DNA of 64,000 nucleotides from Armatimonadota bacterium (GCA_029547025.1 JAKPQA010000192.1:1-64000); one strand, 5' to 3'; counted from the first letter of the stretch, positions 43,524 to 53,015 are shown. Notes: a model not told the origin generated them from the sequence alone. Translations and numbers: made by a program.

Positions 43524-44237
43524 CTATGGCGTGGGCTTCCGCCTCTGGGACACCTTCCGGGGGGGATCCGCGGGATCGACGCGACCCGCCATCTCGGATT
43601 TCAGCGCCGCCAGCTCGCGTTCGACGGCTTGGTCTTCCTCGCCACTCCGGGCCCGCTGCTCGATCACGGAGAGCCGCGTGTCCAGCTCGTCCTGGGCGGC
43701 AACCGCCGTGGCTTCGATCTCGATGACCCGGTCTTCGATGCGGTCCAGGTGTTCCGAGGCCCGAACGCCCGCCCGCCGCGCCATGCCGTTCTGGGCGATG
43801 GCCAGTCGGCGGTGGGCGACGATGAGGTCACGGTATCGCCGCGTTTCCTCCACCTTGGCCTCGAGGGCGGCCAGGTGATCGCGAAGCGTCTGCACACCGG
43901 CGCGCTGGAGGGCAAGCTCGTCGGTCACGTGCTGGGCGCGGCGTTCGCAGGCCAATCTCCGACGGATAGCCTCCCGAGCCAGGTCATCCTTGCTTTGCTC
44001 GACAGCGAGGCGCGCCTTTTGGGCCCATTCGTCTCCCTGCTGCCGGCAGTCAGTGAGGTCCTCGTTGAGGCGACGCTCATCGCGAGCCGCCGCCGCGATC
44101 TCGGCCCGGGCCTCCTGGAGGTTGGCCTCCATCCGGCGGATCAGGGCCTCAAGCTGCTTCTCGGGGTCCTCCGCCCGGCTGATGATGTCGGTGACATTGG
44201 CCCGAACCATGTTGCGTAGACGCTCGAGGACGCCCAC
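43524..44237 (-). CDS. pspA: PspA/IM30-family phage-shock protein
   Basis: A 237-residue coiled-coil protein of the PspA/IM30 family, opening with VLERLRNMVRANVTDIISRAEDPEKQLE, the family's N-terminal amphipathic helix. It coats stressed or leaky membranes. Its GTG has AGGGGG seven nt upstream; the longer frame is a read-through. It is followed by the NfeD-like and flotillin genes, a combination seen in other bacterial membrane-stress operons. Confidence 0.9.
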   Translation of the reverse strand: MGVLERLRNMVRANVTDIISRAEDPEKQLEALIRRMEANLQEARAEIAAAARDERRLNEDLTDCRQQGDEWAQKARLAVEQSKDDLAREAIRRRLACERRAQHVTDELALQRAGVQTLRDHLAALEAKVEETRRYRDLIVAHRRLAIAQNGMARRAGVRASEHLDRIEDRVIEIEATAVAAQDELDTRLSVIEQRARSGEEDQAVERELAALKSEMAGRVDPADPPRKVSQRRKPTP

Positions 44238-44340
44238 AGTGCCACCCCCTGCCGGCTCTCTTGGCCCGCACGCCCGAGGGCAAGCAGCCCGCCTCGAAGG
44301 CGCAGCGCTCCGGCCGGAGAGCCGGGGCGCACATGACGAG

Positions 44341-44352
44341 TCGTTGCAACGA
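44341..44352. promoter_or_regulatory. Perfect 12-bp palindrome upstream of pspA
   Basis: TCGTTGCAACGA is a perfect palindrome about 100 nt before the pspA start. It resembles dyad operators of LacI/TetR-type regulators, but it could be chance. Confidence 0.25.
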
Positions 44353-44432
44353 TTTGGCCAGTCTCGTCGATCACCCGAGGGCCTCGTGAGCACCCGAACG
44401 TGGCGTGCTACACCACTTGTTGGCGGGAATCA

Positions 44433-44453
44433 CCAGACCACACTGAGGTCTGG
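44433..44453 (-). terminator. Hairpin after the PP2C gene
   Basis: CCAGACC/GGTCTGG, a perfect 7-bp stem around a 7-nt loop, three nt beyond the stop codon of the PP2C gene. No U-tract follows. Confidence 0.45.
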
Positions 44454-44455
44454 CA

Positions 44456-46285
44456 TTAAGTGTCTACTTCGCTAAACCGCACCAGCTTGCTCGGCTGCTC
44501 CGCCGAGATGGTGACCGTCTGGGACAGCCGGAGGATCGTGTGGAACACCACGTAACGGCCGAAGGGGAGCTGCGTCAGCATGGCGCTGCACCCGCCGGCA
44601 GGGTCGAGCTCCAGGTCGGCCTCCTGAAGCGGCTCACGATCGCCCTGGCGCGTGACGGTGATCCGTCCCGCAGTGGTGCTCTGCACGCTGATGGTGCCCT
44701 GCGCCGCCGCGGCCGGCGCGAGCCCTGGTGCTGAGGTGGAACGCACGGGCGAGGAGGCGCCGCCCGCGCCGACCTTGCCGATCTTCAGCCCGAACTGCAT
44801 CGGCATGACACGGCCCTGGGCGTCCAATTTGGCGTTCGCGCGCAGCTCGACCACGGGCTCGCCCGTCTCAGGGGAGACCTCACAGCCGAGAGTGTTCTCG
44901 CCCTTGCTGAGCTTCGCCCACTCCTCACCGGAGCCGGACGAGGCACTCCGGGCCCATACGTCCGGCTCCGTCAATGGCGCACCGGACTTGGGGAAGTAGA
45001 AGACCGTGACGTCCTGTGTCTTGGCCGGGGGGGCGGCCTTACTGGCACCGCGGTTGTGCATCTTGGCCGAGACGCCCCACACGATGGCCAGGAAGAGCAC
45101 CCCTGCCGCGAAGCCACCGAGGGCCGACATGAACGGCGAGGCCTGCACACCCGGCATGGGTGGGCGGGGTGGGATGGTTCGCGGGTCCACGTTCTGGGCG
45201 CCCGGCGGCAACCCATCGCGGCGGGGCATGCCGCCCGGGCCGGTGGTACCTTGGGCCACGTCGGAGGGGTCGGACGTGCCTGGGGGCGGGATCACCCGGG
45301 CGGGCGTGGCGGGTCCGGGCGGGAGTTGGCCGGTGAGCGGCTGCGGGGGCCCCAGGGCCCCCTCGGCCGCCAGGGGCGGCGCCGCGGGCCGAGCCGGCGA
45401 GACTCCGCCGCCTGTGACCGGCCGTGCCGAAGCGAGAGGCATGGGCACGGTGCCCGGGTCGCGGCGCGGCGCTCCGGGACGCGGGAACAGGCGATCGAGC
45501 TCGGCGTCGTTCGGGATGTCCGGACGGCCCACATGAACGACCACGACGCCGATATTGCCGCGGCCGCCGCTGTGGTTGGCGGCACGCACCAGACGGTCCG
45601 ACGCAATGGCCGGGGTGGGGGAGCCGGCGAGGATTCGGTGCATGATAGCGTCGTCGACCTCGCGCCACAGCCCATCGGTGCACAGCAGGAGTACATCGCC
45701 CGCGTGCAGGGGCTCGGCCGAGAGGGCGGGACGCACCTGTTCAGCCACGCCGCCCAAGCCATTCACGGGGCGCCATTCGCCGTCGACAAGGGCGGCCTCG
45801 TCGGATGTGAGCTGCTGGAACTCCGTGCCACCCTCTCGGAGGATGTACGCGCGGCTGTCGCCCGCATGGATCAGCCTCGCCGTGTTCCCGTCCACCACCA
45901 CAGCAGTCAGTGTTGTCCCCATGCCGCCGAGGTTCGGGTTGTTCTCACTGGACTGCTTGAGTGTGGCGTCGATGCGCTCGACTGCGTAGAGGAGGAAGGC
46001 TTCGAGACCGGCGAGCCCAGGGATGCCGGACTCGCCCCGGCGCGCGTAATGCTCGACGCCCTCTTCGAGCATGTTGAGCGCCTGGGCGCTGGCGACTTTG
46101 CCCCCTCGGGCCGCACTCAGTCCGTCGGCCACGGCGAACAGGGCGCGAACACCGTTGGGGTCACGCGCGTCGCGGAAGCGCGCCTCCAACGCCGTGTCTT
46201 CCTCGGTCTGGTTCAGCGCCCGATGCACGGCGCCCACGTCCGTACGCGCCGACGAGTCGAGCACCAGGAGCTCAGAGGGTTCCAT
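44456..46285 (-). CDS. Membrane-anchored PP2C-family serine/threonine phosphatase
   Basis: A 609-residue protein: a PP2C catalytic domain (about 15-255) with FAVADGLSAARGGKVAS, GMGTTLTAVVVDG, HAGDSRAYIL, LLLCTDGLWREVDD and GRGNIGVVVV carrying the metal-binding aspartates. A proline-rich linker follows, then a membrane helix near 390-405 (GGFAAGVLFLAIVWGVSA), and an about 200-residue extracytoplasmic C-terminal domain. The C-terminal region is unassigned and may sense an external signal. No Hanks-type kinase is in the window. The ATG at 46285 is chosen; a longer frame runs upstream. Confidence 0.88.
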   Translation of the reverse strand: MEPSELLVLDSSARTDVGAVHRALNQTEEDTALEARFRDARDPNGVRALFAVADGLSAARGGKVASAQALNMLEEGVEHYARRGESGIPGLAGLEAFLLYAVERIDATLKQSSENNPNLGGMGTTLTAVVVDGNTARLIHAGDSRAYILREGGTEFQQLTSDEAALVDGEWRPVNGLGGVAEQVRPALSAEPLHAGDVLLLCTDGLWREVDDAIMHRILAGSPTPAIASDRLVRAANHSGGRGNIGVVVVHVGRPDIPNDAELDRLFPRPGAPRRDPGTVPMPLASARPVTGGGVSPARPAAPPLAAEGALGPPQPLTGQLPPGPATPARVIPPPGTSDPSDVAQGTTGPGGMPRRDGLPPGAQNVDPRTIPPRPPMPGVQASPFMSALGGFAAGVLFLAIVWGVSAKMHNRGASKAAPPAKTQDVTVFYFPKSGAPLTEPDVWARSASSGSGEEWAKLSKGENTLGCEVSPETGEPVVELRANAKLDAQGRVMPMQFGLKIGKVGAGGASSPVRSTSAPGLAPAAAAQGTISVQSTTAGRITVTRQGDREPLQEADLELDPAGGCSAMLTQLPFGRYVVFHTILRLSQTVTISAEQPSKLVRFSEVDT

Positions 46286-46361
46286 GGGCTCACCGCTCAC
46301 CGTGTGGTTAGGGTTTGTCTGCCCCCTGATTCGGTGTGCGAGCCCCAGAGCCCTGCCGAGG

Positions 46362-47462
46362 CTAGCGTGGTGGCACTTCGAAGCGCACGGGACACGTGAA
46401 GATACGAGGGCTGATGACGCCCTGGACGCAGTACGTGCCCGGCGCAACCGGGCTGCCGTCGGTCGCGGTCTGATCCCAGTAGTCCACGTAGACTCGAGCC
46501 GGCGAGCCCGGTATGAACGTCGAGCGGGAGCCAGCCCCCGGTCCGGCTGGGGGCACCAGTTCCTCGGAGTAGCCCATGCCGAACCCGGTCGCCTTGGAGA
46601 GGCGCCAGACTTCCCTGCCGTCGCGGGTCACCACGAGATCGTGGGTCATGTTCCCCGAATAGCGCAGGGTGATGGGAGCAGGGGTGTCGTTGTAGAAGAT
46701 GAGGCGGATCGGGATCCCCTCGCGATCGGGCACGCGGCTGAGCACCTCGAGCGCACAGAATGCACCGCGCTCACCTGGCCTGCGATGGACACCCGTCACT
46801 TCCAGGTACGGGATCCCGGCAGCGGTTACCGCCACCCGGCCCGTCACGACCACGCGCTTGCCGTAGTCCCATTCGGGATCGGGCGCGTACGACGATTCGT
46901 CCCGTGCCAAGCCCGAGCAGTGGATCTCGCCACTGGTGTCCCGCAGGATCCACACATCATCGGCAGTGACTTCCTGGCCCGCAAGCGGTGAGAGCCGTGC
47001 AGCCTTGCGCCCCGCGCACTCCCCGGCGATGGCCACTTCTCTCCCGATCAGGAGCGCGGCATCCTGCCGAATCCGGGCGATGGGAGTGAGGCCCTCAGCG
47101 TCTTCGCGGAGCGCCACGGCAGGCACTGGCTTCGCAAATGTCGGCGGTTCATTGCCGCGCATCGCCGCCGTTTCGAGCATTTCGGCGGCCTGGGCGGAAT
47201 GGTCGACGCCGGCCCAGTAGAGCGCGCCGTCCGCCGCCGGTCGCCGGCAAGGGGCGGAACCGGACGAACCGTCGAAGGGCCCCGCGGGGGCCGGTCTCAG
47301 ATCGAGTGGGGCACCTGCCGGGCCGGGCAGACCGGGCGAGACGATCGGTGCCGGTGTGGCCGGCTCGAATGTGAGGGGGCCCACAAGCTGGGCATCGGGG
47401 CCCGCTCCGACCGGAGCAGACCACAGGCTACCTGCGATCATCGAGGTCAGCAGCAGTCGCAT
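46362..47462 (-). CDS. Exported BsuPI-domain protein
   Basis: A 366-residue exported protein (signal-like MRLLLTSMIAGSLWSAPVGA). The central region (about 150-250) contains a beta-rich stretch resembling an OB-fold (GREVAIAGECAGRK, VVVTGRVAVT). The C-terminal 100 residues match the BsuPI intracellular-proteinase-inhibitor fold (IRLIFYNDTPAPITLRYSG, HDLVVTRDGREVWRLS, GTYCVQGVISP). The family's physiological role is uncertain. It lies 76 nt upstream of the PP2C gene and has a clear promoter candidate. The ATG has GGGGGGA upstream. Confidence 0.72.
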   Translation of the reverse strand: MRLLLTSMIAGSLWSAPVGAGPDAQLVGPLTFEPATPAPIVSPGLPGPAGAPLDLRPAPAGPFDGSSGSAPCRRPAADGALYWAGVDHSAQAAEMLETAAMRGNEPPTFAKPVPAVALREDAEGLTPIARIRQDAALLIGREVAIAGECAGRKAARLSPLAGQEVTADDVWILRDTSGEIHCSGLARDESSYAPDPEWDYGKRVVVTGRVAVTAAGIPYLEVTGVHRRPGERGAFCALEVLSRVPDREGIPIRLIFYNDTPAPITLRYSGNMTHDLVVTRDGREVWRLSKATGFGMGYSEELVPPAGPGAGSRSTFIPGSPARVYVDYWDQTATDGSPVAPGTYCVQGVISPRIFTCPVRFEVPPR

Positions 47463-47573
47463 GTCCGGATCCCCCCGTGCTTTGCGCTCACGCACCGCGT
47501 GTCGGCGCTCACCGCAGCCAGGGACCGGGCCGAACGGACACGGGACGGCATAGGTCCACGCACTCCAGGGGAG

Positions 47574-47602
47574 ATCATGCCTCAACACACTGTGATTGTC
47601 AA
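47574..47602 (-). promoter_or_regulatory. Sigma-70-type promoter for the BsuPI gene
   Basis: On the minus strand TTGACA (47602-47597), a 17-nt spacer, then CATGAT (47579-47574), about 112 nt before the start codon. The -35 is perfect and the spacing is ideal; the -10 matches four of six. The -35 overlaps the imperfect dyad ATTGT-CA-ACAAT (47595-47606), a possible operator. Confidence 0.55.
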
Positions 47603-47754
47603 CAATGACACCGATTTGGTGCGCGCGGTGGCACGGGTGTCCGGCCTGCCATGTCTGCGGTGTTCCCACAGAAGGCCACCGGTGGGCAACAGCGGAAACG
47701 GTGCGGGCCCCTGCGCCGCGGGGGGGCGATTGGCCGCACCATGGAGGAACTGGG

Positions 47755-48744
47755 ATGCAGAAGCGTGTCTTGGGCCGTACCGGCCTGATGGTGGGCGAGC
47801 TGTCCCTTGGTGCCGCGTTCATTACCGGCGGGCCCGACGGTGCCCGGGGAGCCACCCCGGTTGTGCGGCGGGCCTTGGAGCTCGGGATGAACCTCGTCGA
47901 CACCTCGGCGGACTACGGCGACAGCGAGGCCGCCCTGGGAGCGGCACTTGATGAGCTCGGACAACCGTTCATCGTGTCAACCAAGCTTGGTCCTCGCGGC
48001 CGAGGATTCGATCCCAAGGACAAGGACGCGCTGCGGCGCGCCGTCGACGAGAGCCTCAAGCTGCTGCGCCGCGACACGCTCGACATCTTGATGATCCACG
48101 AGCCCGACCGGCCAGGCGAGATCGACTGGTATTCGGACACCACGTCCTTCCATGGGCCGGTGACCGAGCTGCTGCAGGAGCTCAAGGATCGCGGGGTGGT
48201 CCGGTTCACGGGTCTGGGCGGCACCACGGTTTACCAGATGGCCATGCTGGTGGCGACGGGGGAGTACGATGTGGTCCTCACCGCCTTCAACAGCAGCCCG
48301 CTGTGGCGCGAGGCACTGACGCATGTGATCCCAGAGGCGGCCAAGCAGAACATGGGCGTCCTGCTGGCCTCACCGACCCAGCAGGGCTGGCTCGCGCGAC
48401 GCTTCGACGACGAGGTGCGCCACGGTGCGCGGTGGCTGAGCCCGCAACGCCGAGCGCAGTTTCTGGCGCTCTATGATCTGCTGGACGAGACGGGGATCGA
48501 GATCCCGGTATTCTGCCTCCGTTGGGCCCTGGGCGTGCCGGGCGTCTCCACCGTGCTCACCGGGCCACGCACCGTCGAGCAGCTCGAGCAGAACTTTCGC
48601 GCCGTCGAGGAAGGCCCACTGCCGGCCGATGTGGTCGCGCGTCTGGACGAGATCGCCGCCATGGTGCCCTATCGACCTTTCGAGGAGCCCTTCGGGTGCA
48701 TGCTCGGCAACCCACATTACTGGGGACCGGGCCCCGCGCGCTGA
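47755..48744 (+). CDS. Aldo/keto reductase
   Basis: A 329-residue NADPH-dependent AKR. The tetrad is visible: D and Y in DTSADYGDSE, K in STKLGPRG, and H in IHEPDRPGE. C-terminal cofactor residues lie in VLTGPRTVEQLEQN. Members reduce sugar or steroid carbonyls. The ATG at 47755 has GGAGG seven nt upstream. It is followed 39 nt later by another oxidoreductase. Confidence 0.9.
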   Translation: MQKRVLGRTGLMVGELSLGAAFITGGPDGARGATPVVRRALELGMNLVDTSADYGDSEAALGAALDELGQPFIVSTKLGPRGRGFDPKDKDALRRAVDESLKLLRRDTLDILMIHEPDRPGEIDWYSDTTSFHGPVTELLQELKDRGVVRFTGLGGTTVYQMAMLVATGEYDVVLTAFNSSPLWREALTHVIPEAAKQNMGVLLASPTQQGWLARRFDDEVRHGARWLSPQRRAQFLALYDLLDETGIEIPVFCLRWALGVPGVSTVLTGPRTVEQLEQNFRAVEEGPLPADVVARLDEIAAMVPYRPFEEPFGCMLGNPHYWGPGPAR

Positions 48745-48783
48745 GTCACGGCCCGGTTGACCGACTGCGGGAGGCTGACCCCC

Positions 48784-49791
48784 ATGAGAGCCGTGTGCGC
48801 GAACGCTCCGGGCGTGCTGGGCATGATGGACATCCCGGTGCCGCGCATCGAGGACCCGTTCGAGTGCATCGTCCGGCTGGACGCGTGCTCGATCTGCAAC
48901 AGCACCGACCCGAAGCTGCTGGAGAACGAGTTCTGCCCGGGGCCTTTCCCGACCGTGCTCGGGCATGAGTCGGTCGGCACAGTGGTTGAGGTGGGCCCCG
49001 GTGTTCGCAACTTCCGGGAGGGCGACAGGGTATTCCGCCAGCGTCTTGGTGATGAGCACGTACCCGGTGGCCGGAGCACGTGGGGCGGCTTTGCGGAGTA
49101 CGGCGTCATCTCAGACCAGTGGGCCCAAGATGACGTACCCTACCTGCACTGCGCGGATGGCTACCCGGCCCACGCACAGCAGAAGGTCATGGCCGACGTC
49201 GCTCCGCCGCTGGCCACGGCGATGATCACACTGATGGAGACATTGGACTACTCCACCAGCGCCGGCGTCGTGCCGGGCCAGTCGGTGGCCGTTGTCGGGT
49301 CCGGGCCTGTGGGCCAGGCGCTCGCGTTGTTCGCTAAGCTCTTGGGTGCGGCTCCGGTCGTTGCCTTCGGCCGGCGCCAGGAACCCGGTGAGCGCTTCGC
49401 TAGAGTCGCCCATGCCGACGCATACCTGTGGCAGCCCGACGACGTTGAGCGCGAGGCGGAGCGGGGCCGGTTCGACATTGTGTTCGAGGCCGTTGGCTCC
49501 CGCGAGGCCCTCGACACATGCCTCCGCCTGGCCGGTGTCCGAGGGACCGCGTGGTGCTACGGCGTCGCGCCCGAGTCACACGCGTACACCGAGACACAGA
49601 AGACCGACCCACGGTACCGCAACGCGCCGGTGTTCGAGGGCCGCGTGCAGCGGCGCCTGGCGGACTTCATCGAGGCCGGTGATATCCGTCTCGAAGACTG
49701 GATCAGCCACGTGCTGCCCATGGCCGACTACCAGCGCGCTTTCGACCTGACTGCCCGCCGCGAGGCGTTCAAGGTGGCGTTGGTGCCGTAG
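48784..49791 (+). CDS. Medium-chain (zinc-type) alcohol dehydrogenase-like protein
   Basis: A 335-residue MDR-superfamily protein with a catalytic-zinc-like CSICNSTDPK, GHESVGTVVEVG and a NAD(P)-binding VGSGPVGQALALFAK. The structural-zinc cysteine cluster of classical members (CxxCxxC) is absent; the corresponding region reads FRQRLGDEHVPGG. It follows the aldo/keto reductase and may act on the same substrate. The ORF could begin earlier, but ATG 48784 gives the standard MRAV start. Confidence 0.82.
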   Translation: MRAVCANAPGVLGMMDIPVPRIEDPFECIVRLDACSICNSTDPKLLENEFCPGPFPTVLGHESVGTVVEVGPGVRNFREGDRVFRQRLGDEHVPGGRSTWGGFAEYGVISDQWAQDDVPYLHCADGYPAHAQQKVMADVAPPLATAMITLMETLDYSTSAGVVPGQSVAVVGSGPVGQALALFAKLLGAAPVVAFGRRQEPGERFARVAHADAYLWQPDDVEREAERGRFDIVFEAVGSREALDTCLRLAGVRGTAWCYGVAPESHAYTETQKTDPRYRNAPVFEGRVQRRLADFIEAGDIRLEDWISHVLPMADYQRAFDLTARREAFKVALVP

Positions 49792-49812
49792 TTCGGATGC
49801 ACCTCTGCTCCC

Positions 49813-52800
49813 TCATCGCCATTCCACCTTGACCGTCTGACTCGCGAACGGTATGCCGCTGCGGAATGGCCCACGCAGCGAGACCGTGATCTCGGCTTGG
49901 CCCGGTTCGAGTGGCGCCACGCCATTGAGCTCGACGACGCGCCGGTCGCCATAGACCATCGGCGGTCCGGCGAAGTCCCACTTCGCTGGCAACCCGACGC
50001 GCGTGGCATCACCCCCGAGCTCGAGCGTTTGGCCGGCGCCCTCGACCCACGGCCAGATGCCGGTGTTGCGCAGTTCGACTGCCAGCGCGAACGGCTGTCC
50101 GGCACTCGCCTTGGGGGCCGCCGCCGAGACCATGCCCGAGAACTGCTTCACCTCGAGCGACCACTCGACGGCATCATATCCGGCCACCCACTCGCGGAAC
50201 GGTTTCAGTAGGCCCGCTCGCCGCGTGGCCGCCAGCATGTTTCCGGGCACGGTAGCGGCCTCCGCGTCCAGATCGTCCGCGAGTCGGCACACCTCATCGC
50301 GCATGGCGATGAGCCGGGCGCGAGCATCGGCGGGCAGTTCCGGTGCATCGCGGTGCGCGAGCACCAGCGACTCCATCGCCGACAGCGCCTCGAGCCGCCG
50401 CAGTAGGTAATCGAAGTAGGTCGCGAAGAGCCGCATGTGCGCGAACCACTTCGCACCGCCGCGCGAGCGGACCGAGGACTCCAGCGCCGCCAGGTGCTCC
50501 GCGTAGTCACCCAAGCGCCGGCGCGCCGCATGGGCGACCTGGGCCCGGTCATGGTCGCTGAGTTTCACCCATTCCTGCGGGAGGAGATGCAGGTCGTAGA
50601 TGTCGAGCAGGTCATCGTAGACATCGGCAAGCTCGAGAAATGGGAGGGCATTGCGCTCGCCGAAACTACGGGCCCCCCAGGCGTAGCGGAATGTGTTCAC
50701 AGTCGCCGTGGGCTCCCAACTGAAGTATCCGATGGCCTCCCACTGCAGCTCGGTGCCGCAGTATGCTCCGCCGATCCAGAAGCTGCCGCGGTCGGCGAGC
50801 AGGCGTTTCATGCGCGGGATCGATGGCGGCCGGAAGCTGGCGAACAGGTTGTCGAGCCACGTGTCGCCCATCGGACCGAGGGTGTCGAGACTCCGGCTGA
50901 GCATACCCGCCCCACTGCCATGCCCGACGATGTACAGGTCGGCCGGGAGCAACGCGTCGAGCTCGGGCTGGTATGGATCCATATACGGATAGACGGCGAT
51001 GTCGCCCGCGAAGCCGAGAGATCGCACTTGGCCGTAGAGCAGGATGTGCTGCTCCCACATGGCGTTCCGCGTGCGGGACGCGTCCACATAAGCCTGGCAC
51101 CGATCGCACTGGCAGATCCCGCCATTGTCATCGCGGATCATGACGATGCCGTCGATGGGGTATGTCTCGAGCAGCTCCCGCGCGTAGGCCTCGAGATAGC
51201 AGGCATAGCTCGGATCGGTGAAGCAGGGCACCCCCGGGTTCGTCTTCGACATGGCCTCGGGATGAGCGGTCGCAAAGGTGGACGGCACGCACCCGACGGG
51301 TATCCACTGCCACACCTTCACACCACGCCGGTGCAGGTAGTCCAGCAGCCTGAGGCCGCGTTCGCGATGCGCGGGGATCTCAGAGAACCGGGCCCCCGAC
51401 GCCGGGTCGATGGCGTCCGGCGAGTTGGATTGCAGCTCCGGCATGTACCGGTACGTCACCGGCATCTTCCAGTTGCCCCACATGCTCAGGTCGGCCATGG
51501 TGTTCATGCCGCTGGCGATCATGCCGCCGAGGGCGTGCTCCCATTCGTCGTCGGTGCCGTAGGGGAAGTCGACCTCGTGCTCGCCGCCACCGAAGCCGCC
51601 TGCCCGGAGGTTGCTGGCGGGGTTCTCCGCGATGAGCGGCGCGCGCACCCCACCTGTGGCGTCGGCCAGGTACTCCGCGAGCCGCTGCGCGCCCTGAGTG
51701 AGGCCGAAGGGCGTCAGCGCGGTGATAGTGACGCCGCCGCCGCGGGGCTCGATGGCGAACCCGTCGCCGCTGATACCAGGCGCATCGGCCTGAGTGGCGA
51801 TGCGAAGCGCAACCTGGGCCGCTGCCGGCGGACCGGCGACGGCGGCCTCGACACCACGAGCGCGCAGCGCGTCGGCCAGTACCTCGGCAGGGACCCGCGC
51901 CTCCGGCGGCGCGGATACACGGATGGGCCCCGGCCCCAAGGATGCCGTGCGGGGCGTAACGTCGATCACGAGTCCCTCATCGGCCAGCTCGGCCAGGGCG
52001 TCAGCCTGTGCCCGGCGGGCACAAGGGGCAATATGGAGCTGACGGCGCCACCGGCGCCCGTTGGTCGTCTCCTCGCCCAGCTCGACCACAGACACGAGGC
52101 CAGCACGGTGGATGAACGCCGGGTGCTTCACGGCGGCATCGAAGTCCCTGAACCCATAGTACGGCGCCCGGTTCGCGAGGTAGGGCAGCGGCTCGGCGTC
52201 GCCCGCGATCGGAAGCCTGTACTCGACCGCGTGGCCGACCCACGGCGAGCGCCCCTCCCACGGCCTCTCGTCAGCAATGATCTCGACCCGGCCGCACGAC
52301 TGGACGCGGTACGTCACCGCCGTATGCAGGCCGTCGGCAGTGGCTCGCTCGAAACTGAGTTCGGTGAGTGCGCCCGTGGACAAGGACGACACCAGCCGTA
52401 CCATCGGTGTGTCGAGTGGCGTGCGCGGCGCCCCGTCCGTCTGAGCCACCACGAACGCCTGCGCCGTCAGCGGGCCGGCGATCGGCTTCCCGCCGCCTGT
52501 CGTAACGGACTGCAGCAAGCCCGACTCCGCACGAATGCGGACCCTCACCGCGTCGTAGGTGATGAGAAGATCCTGGCCGATGCGGCTCAGATGTGATGCG
52601 CGATCGGGCGTGCCCCGGACGACGCTCAGCGTTGCCCACGCCGCTGGCGGGACGGCGCACGAGAACACCAGCAGGTCCTCGGCTCGAGGAGTCGGCACGG
52701 GAGCGGCGAGTGCGGCTCTCCAGTGCGGCCGTCCCTCGCGGATCGCGAAGGGCACCTCCCGCCCATCAAGCACTAGCCGGACATGTCCCCAGTCGATGAG

Positions 52801-52950
52801 CCCGGGCGACGCCAATCGGCCGGTAGGCACTTCCACCCATGCAGCGCCGTCCCAGGTCGTCGGGTTGTACAGCCGCATCTGCGCCAGCGGCGCGCCGTCA
52901 ACCGCCGTCGCCGCCACCAGTGCGCCAACCAGCGTGATCGCCGATACCAC
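49813..52950 (-). CDS. Secreted DUF4838-type putative glycoside hydrolase
   Basis: A 1045-residue exported protein (N-terminal MVSAITLVGALVAATAV). Residues about 350-430 form a GH20b-like small domain ending FGLTQGAQRLAEYLADAT. The TIM-barrel-like region (about 440-780) resembles DUF4838, with WQWIPVGCVPS and the conserved IRDDNGGICQCDRCQAYVD near residues 600-620. A C-terminal Ig-like domain (about 950-1045, KASAGQPFALAVELRNTG) follows. It precedes, on the same strand, the giant GH2-type gene. Family function is not established; glycan cleavage is an inference. Confidence 0.72.
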   Translation of the reverse strand: MVSAITLVGALVAATAVDGAPLAQMRLYNPTTWDGAAWVEVPTGRLASPGLIDWGHVRLVLDGREVPFAIREGRPHWRAALAAPVPTPRAEDLLVFSCAVPPAAWATLSVVRGTPDRASHLSRIGQDLLITYDAVRVRIRAESGLLQSVTTGGGKPIAGPLTAQAFVVAQTDGAPRTPLDTPMVRLVSSLSTGALTELSFERATADGLHTAVTYRVQSCGRVEIIADERPWEGRSPWVGHAVEYRLPIAGDAEPLPYLANRAPYYGFRDFDAAVKHPAFIHRAGLVSVVELGEETTNGRRWRRQLHIAPCARRAQADALAELADEGLVIDVTPRTASLGPGPIRVSAPPEARVPAEVLADALRARGVEAAVAGPPAAAQVALRIATQADAPGISGDGFAIEPRGGGVTITALTPFGLTQGAQRLAEYLADATGGVRAPLIAENPASNLRAGGFGGGEHEVDFPYGTDDEWEHALGGMIASGMNTMADLSMWGNWKMPVTYRYMPELQSNSPDAIDPASGARFSEIPAHRERGLRLLDYLHRRGVKVWQWIPVGCVPSTFATAHPEAMSKTNPGVPCFTDPSYACYLEAYARELLETYPIDGIVMIRDDNGGICQCDRCQAYVDASRTRNAMWEQHILLYGQVRSLGFAGDIAVYPYMDPYQPELDALLPADLYIVGHGSGAGMLSRSLDTLGPMGDTWLDNLFASFRPPSIPRMKRLLADRGSFWIGGAYCGTELQWEAIGYFSWEPTATVNTFRYAWGARSFGERNALPFLELADVYDDLLDIYDLHLLPQEWVKLSDHDRAQVAHAARRRLGDYAEHLAALESSVRSRGGAKWFAHMRLFATYFDYLLRRLEALSAMESLVLAHRDAPELPADARARLIAMRDEVCRLADDLDAEAATVPGNMLAATRRAGLLKPFREWVAGYDAVEWSLEVKQFSGMVSAAAPKASAGQPFALAVELRNTGIWPWVEGAGQTLELGGDATRVGLPAKWDFAGPPMVYGDRRVVELNGVAPLEPGQAEITVSLRGPFRSGIPFASQTVKVEWR

Positions 52951-52999
52951 TACACGGGCCCCCGTTCAACACCGGGCGGAGAGGTACCGCCTGCTTCGG

Positions 53000-53015
53000 C
53001 CCGACCTCAGTCGGG
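53000..53015 (-). terminator. Small hairpin after the GH2-type gene
   Basis: CCCGAC-CTCA-GTCGGG, a perfect 6-bp stem in the 190-nt gap between the GH2-type and DUF4838 genes. Terminator function is uncertain. Confidence 0.3.
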
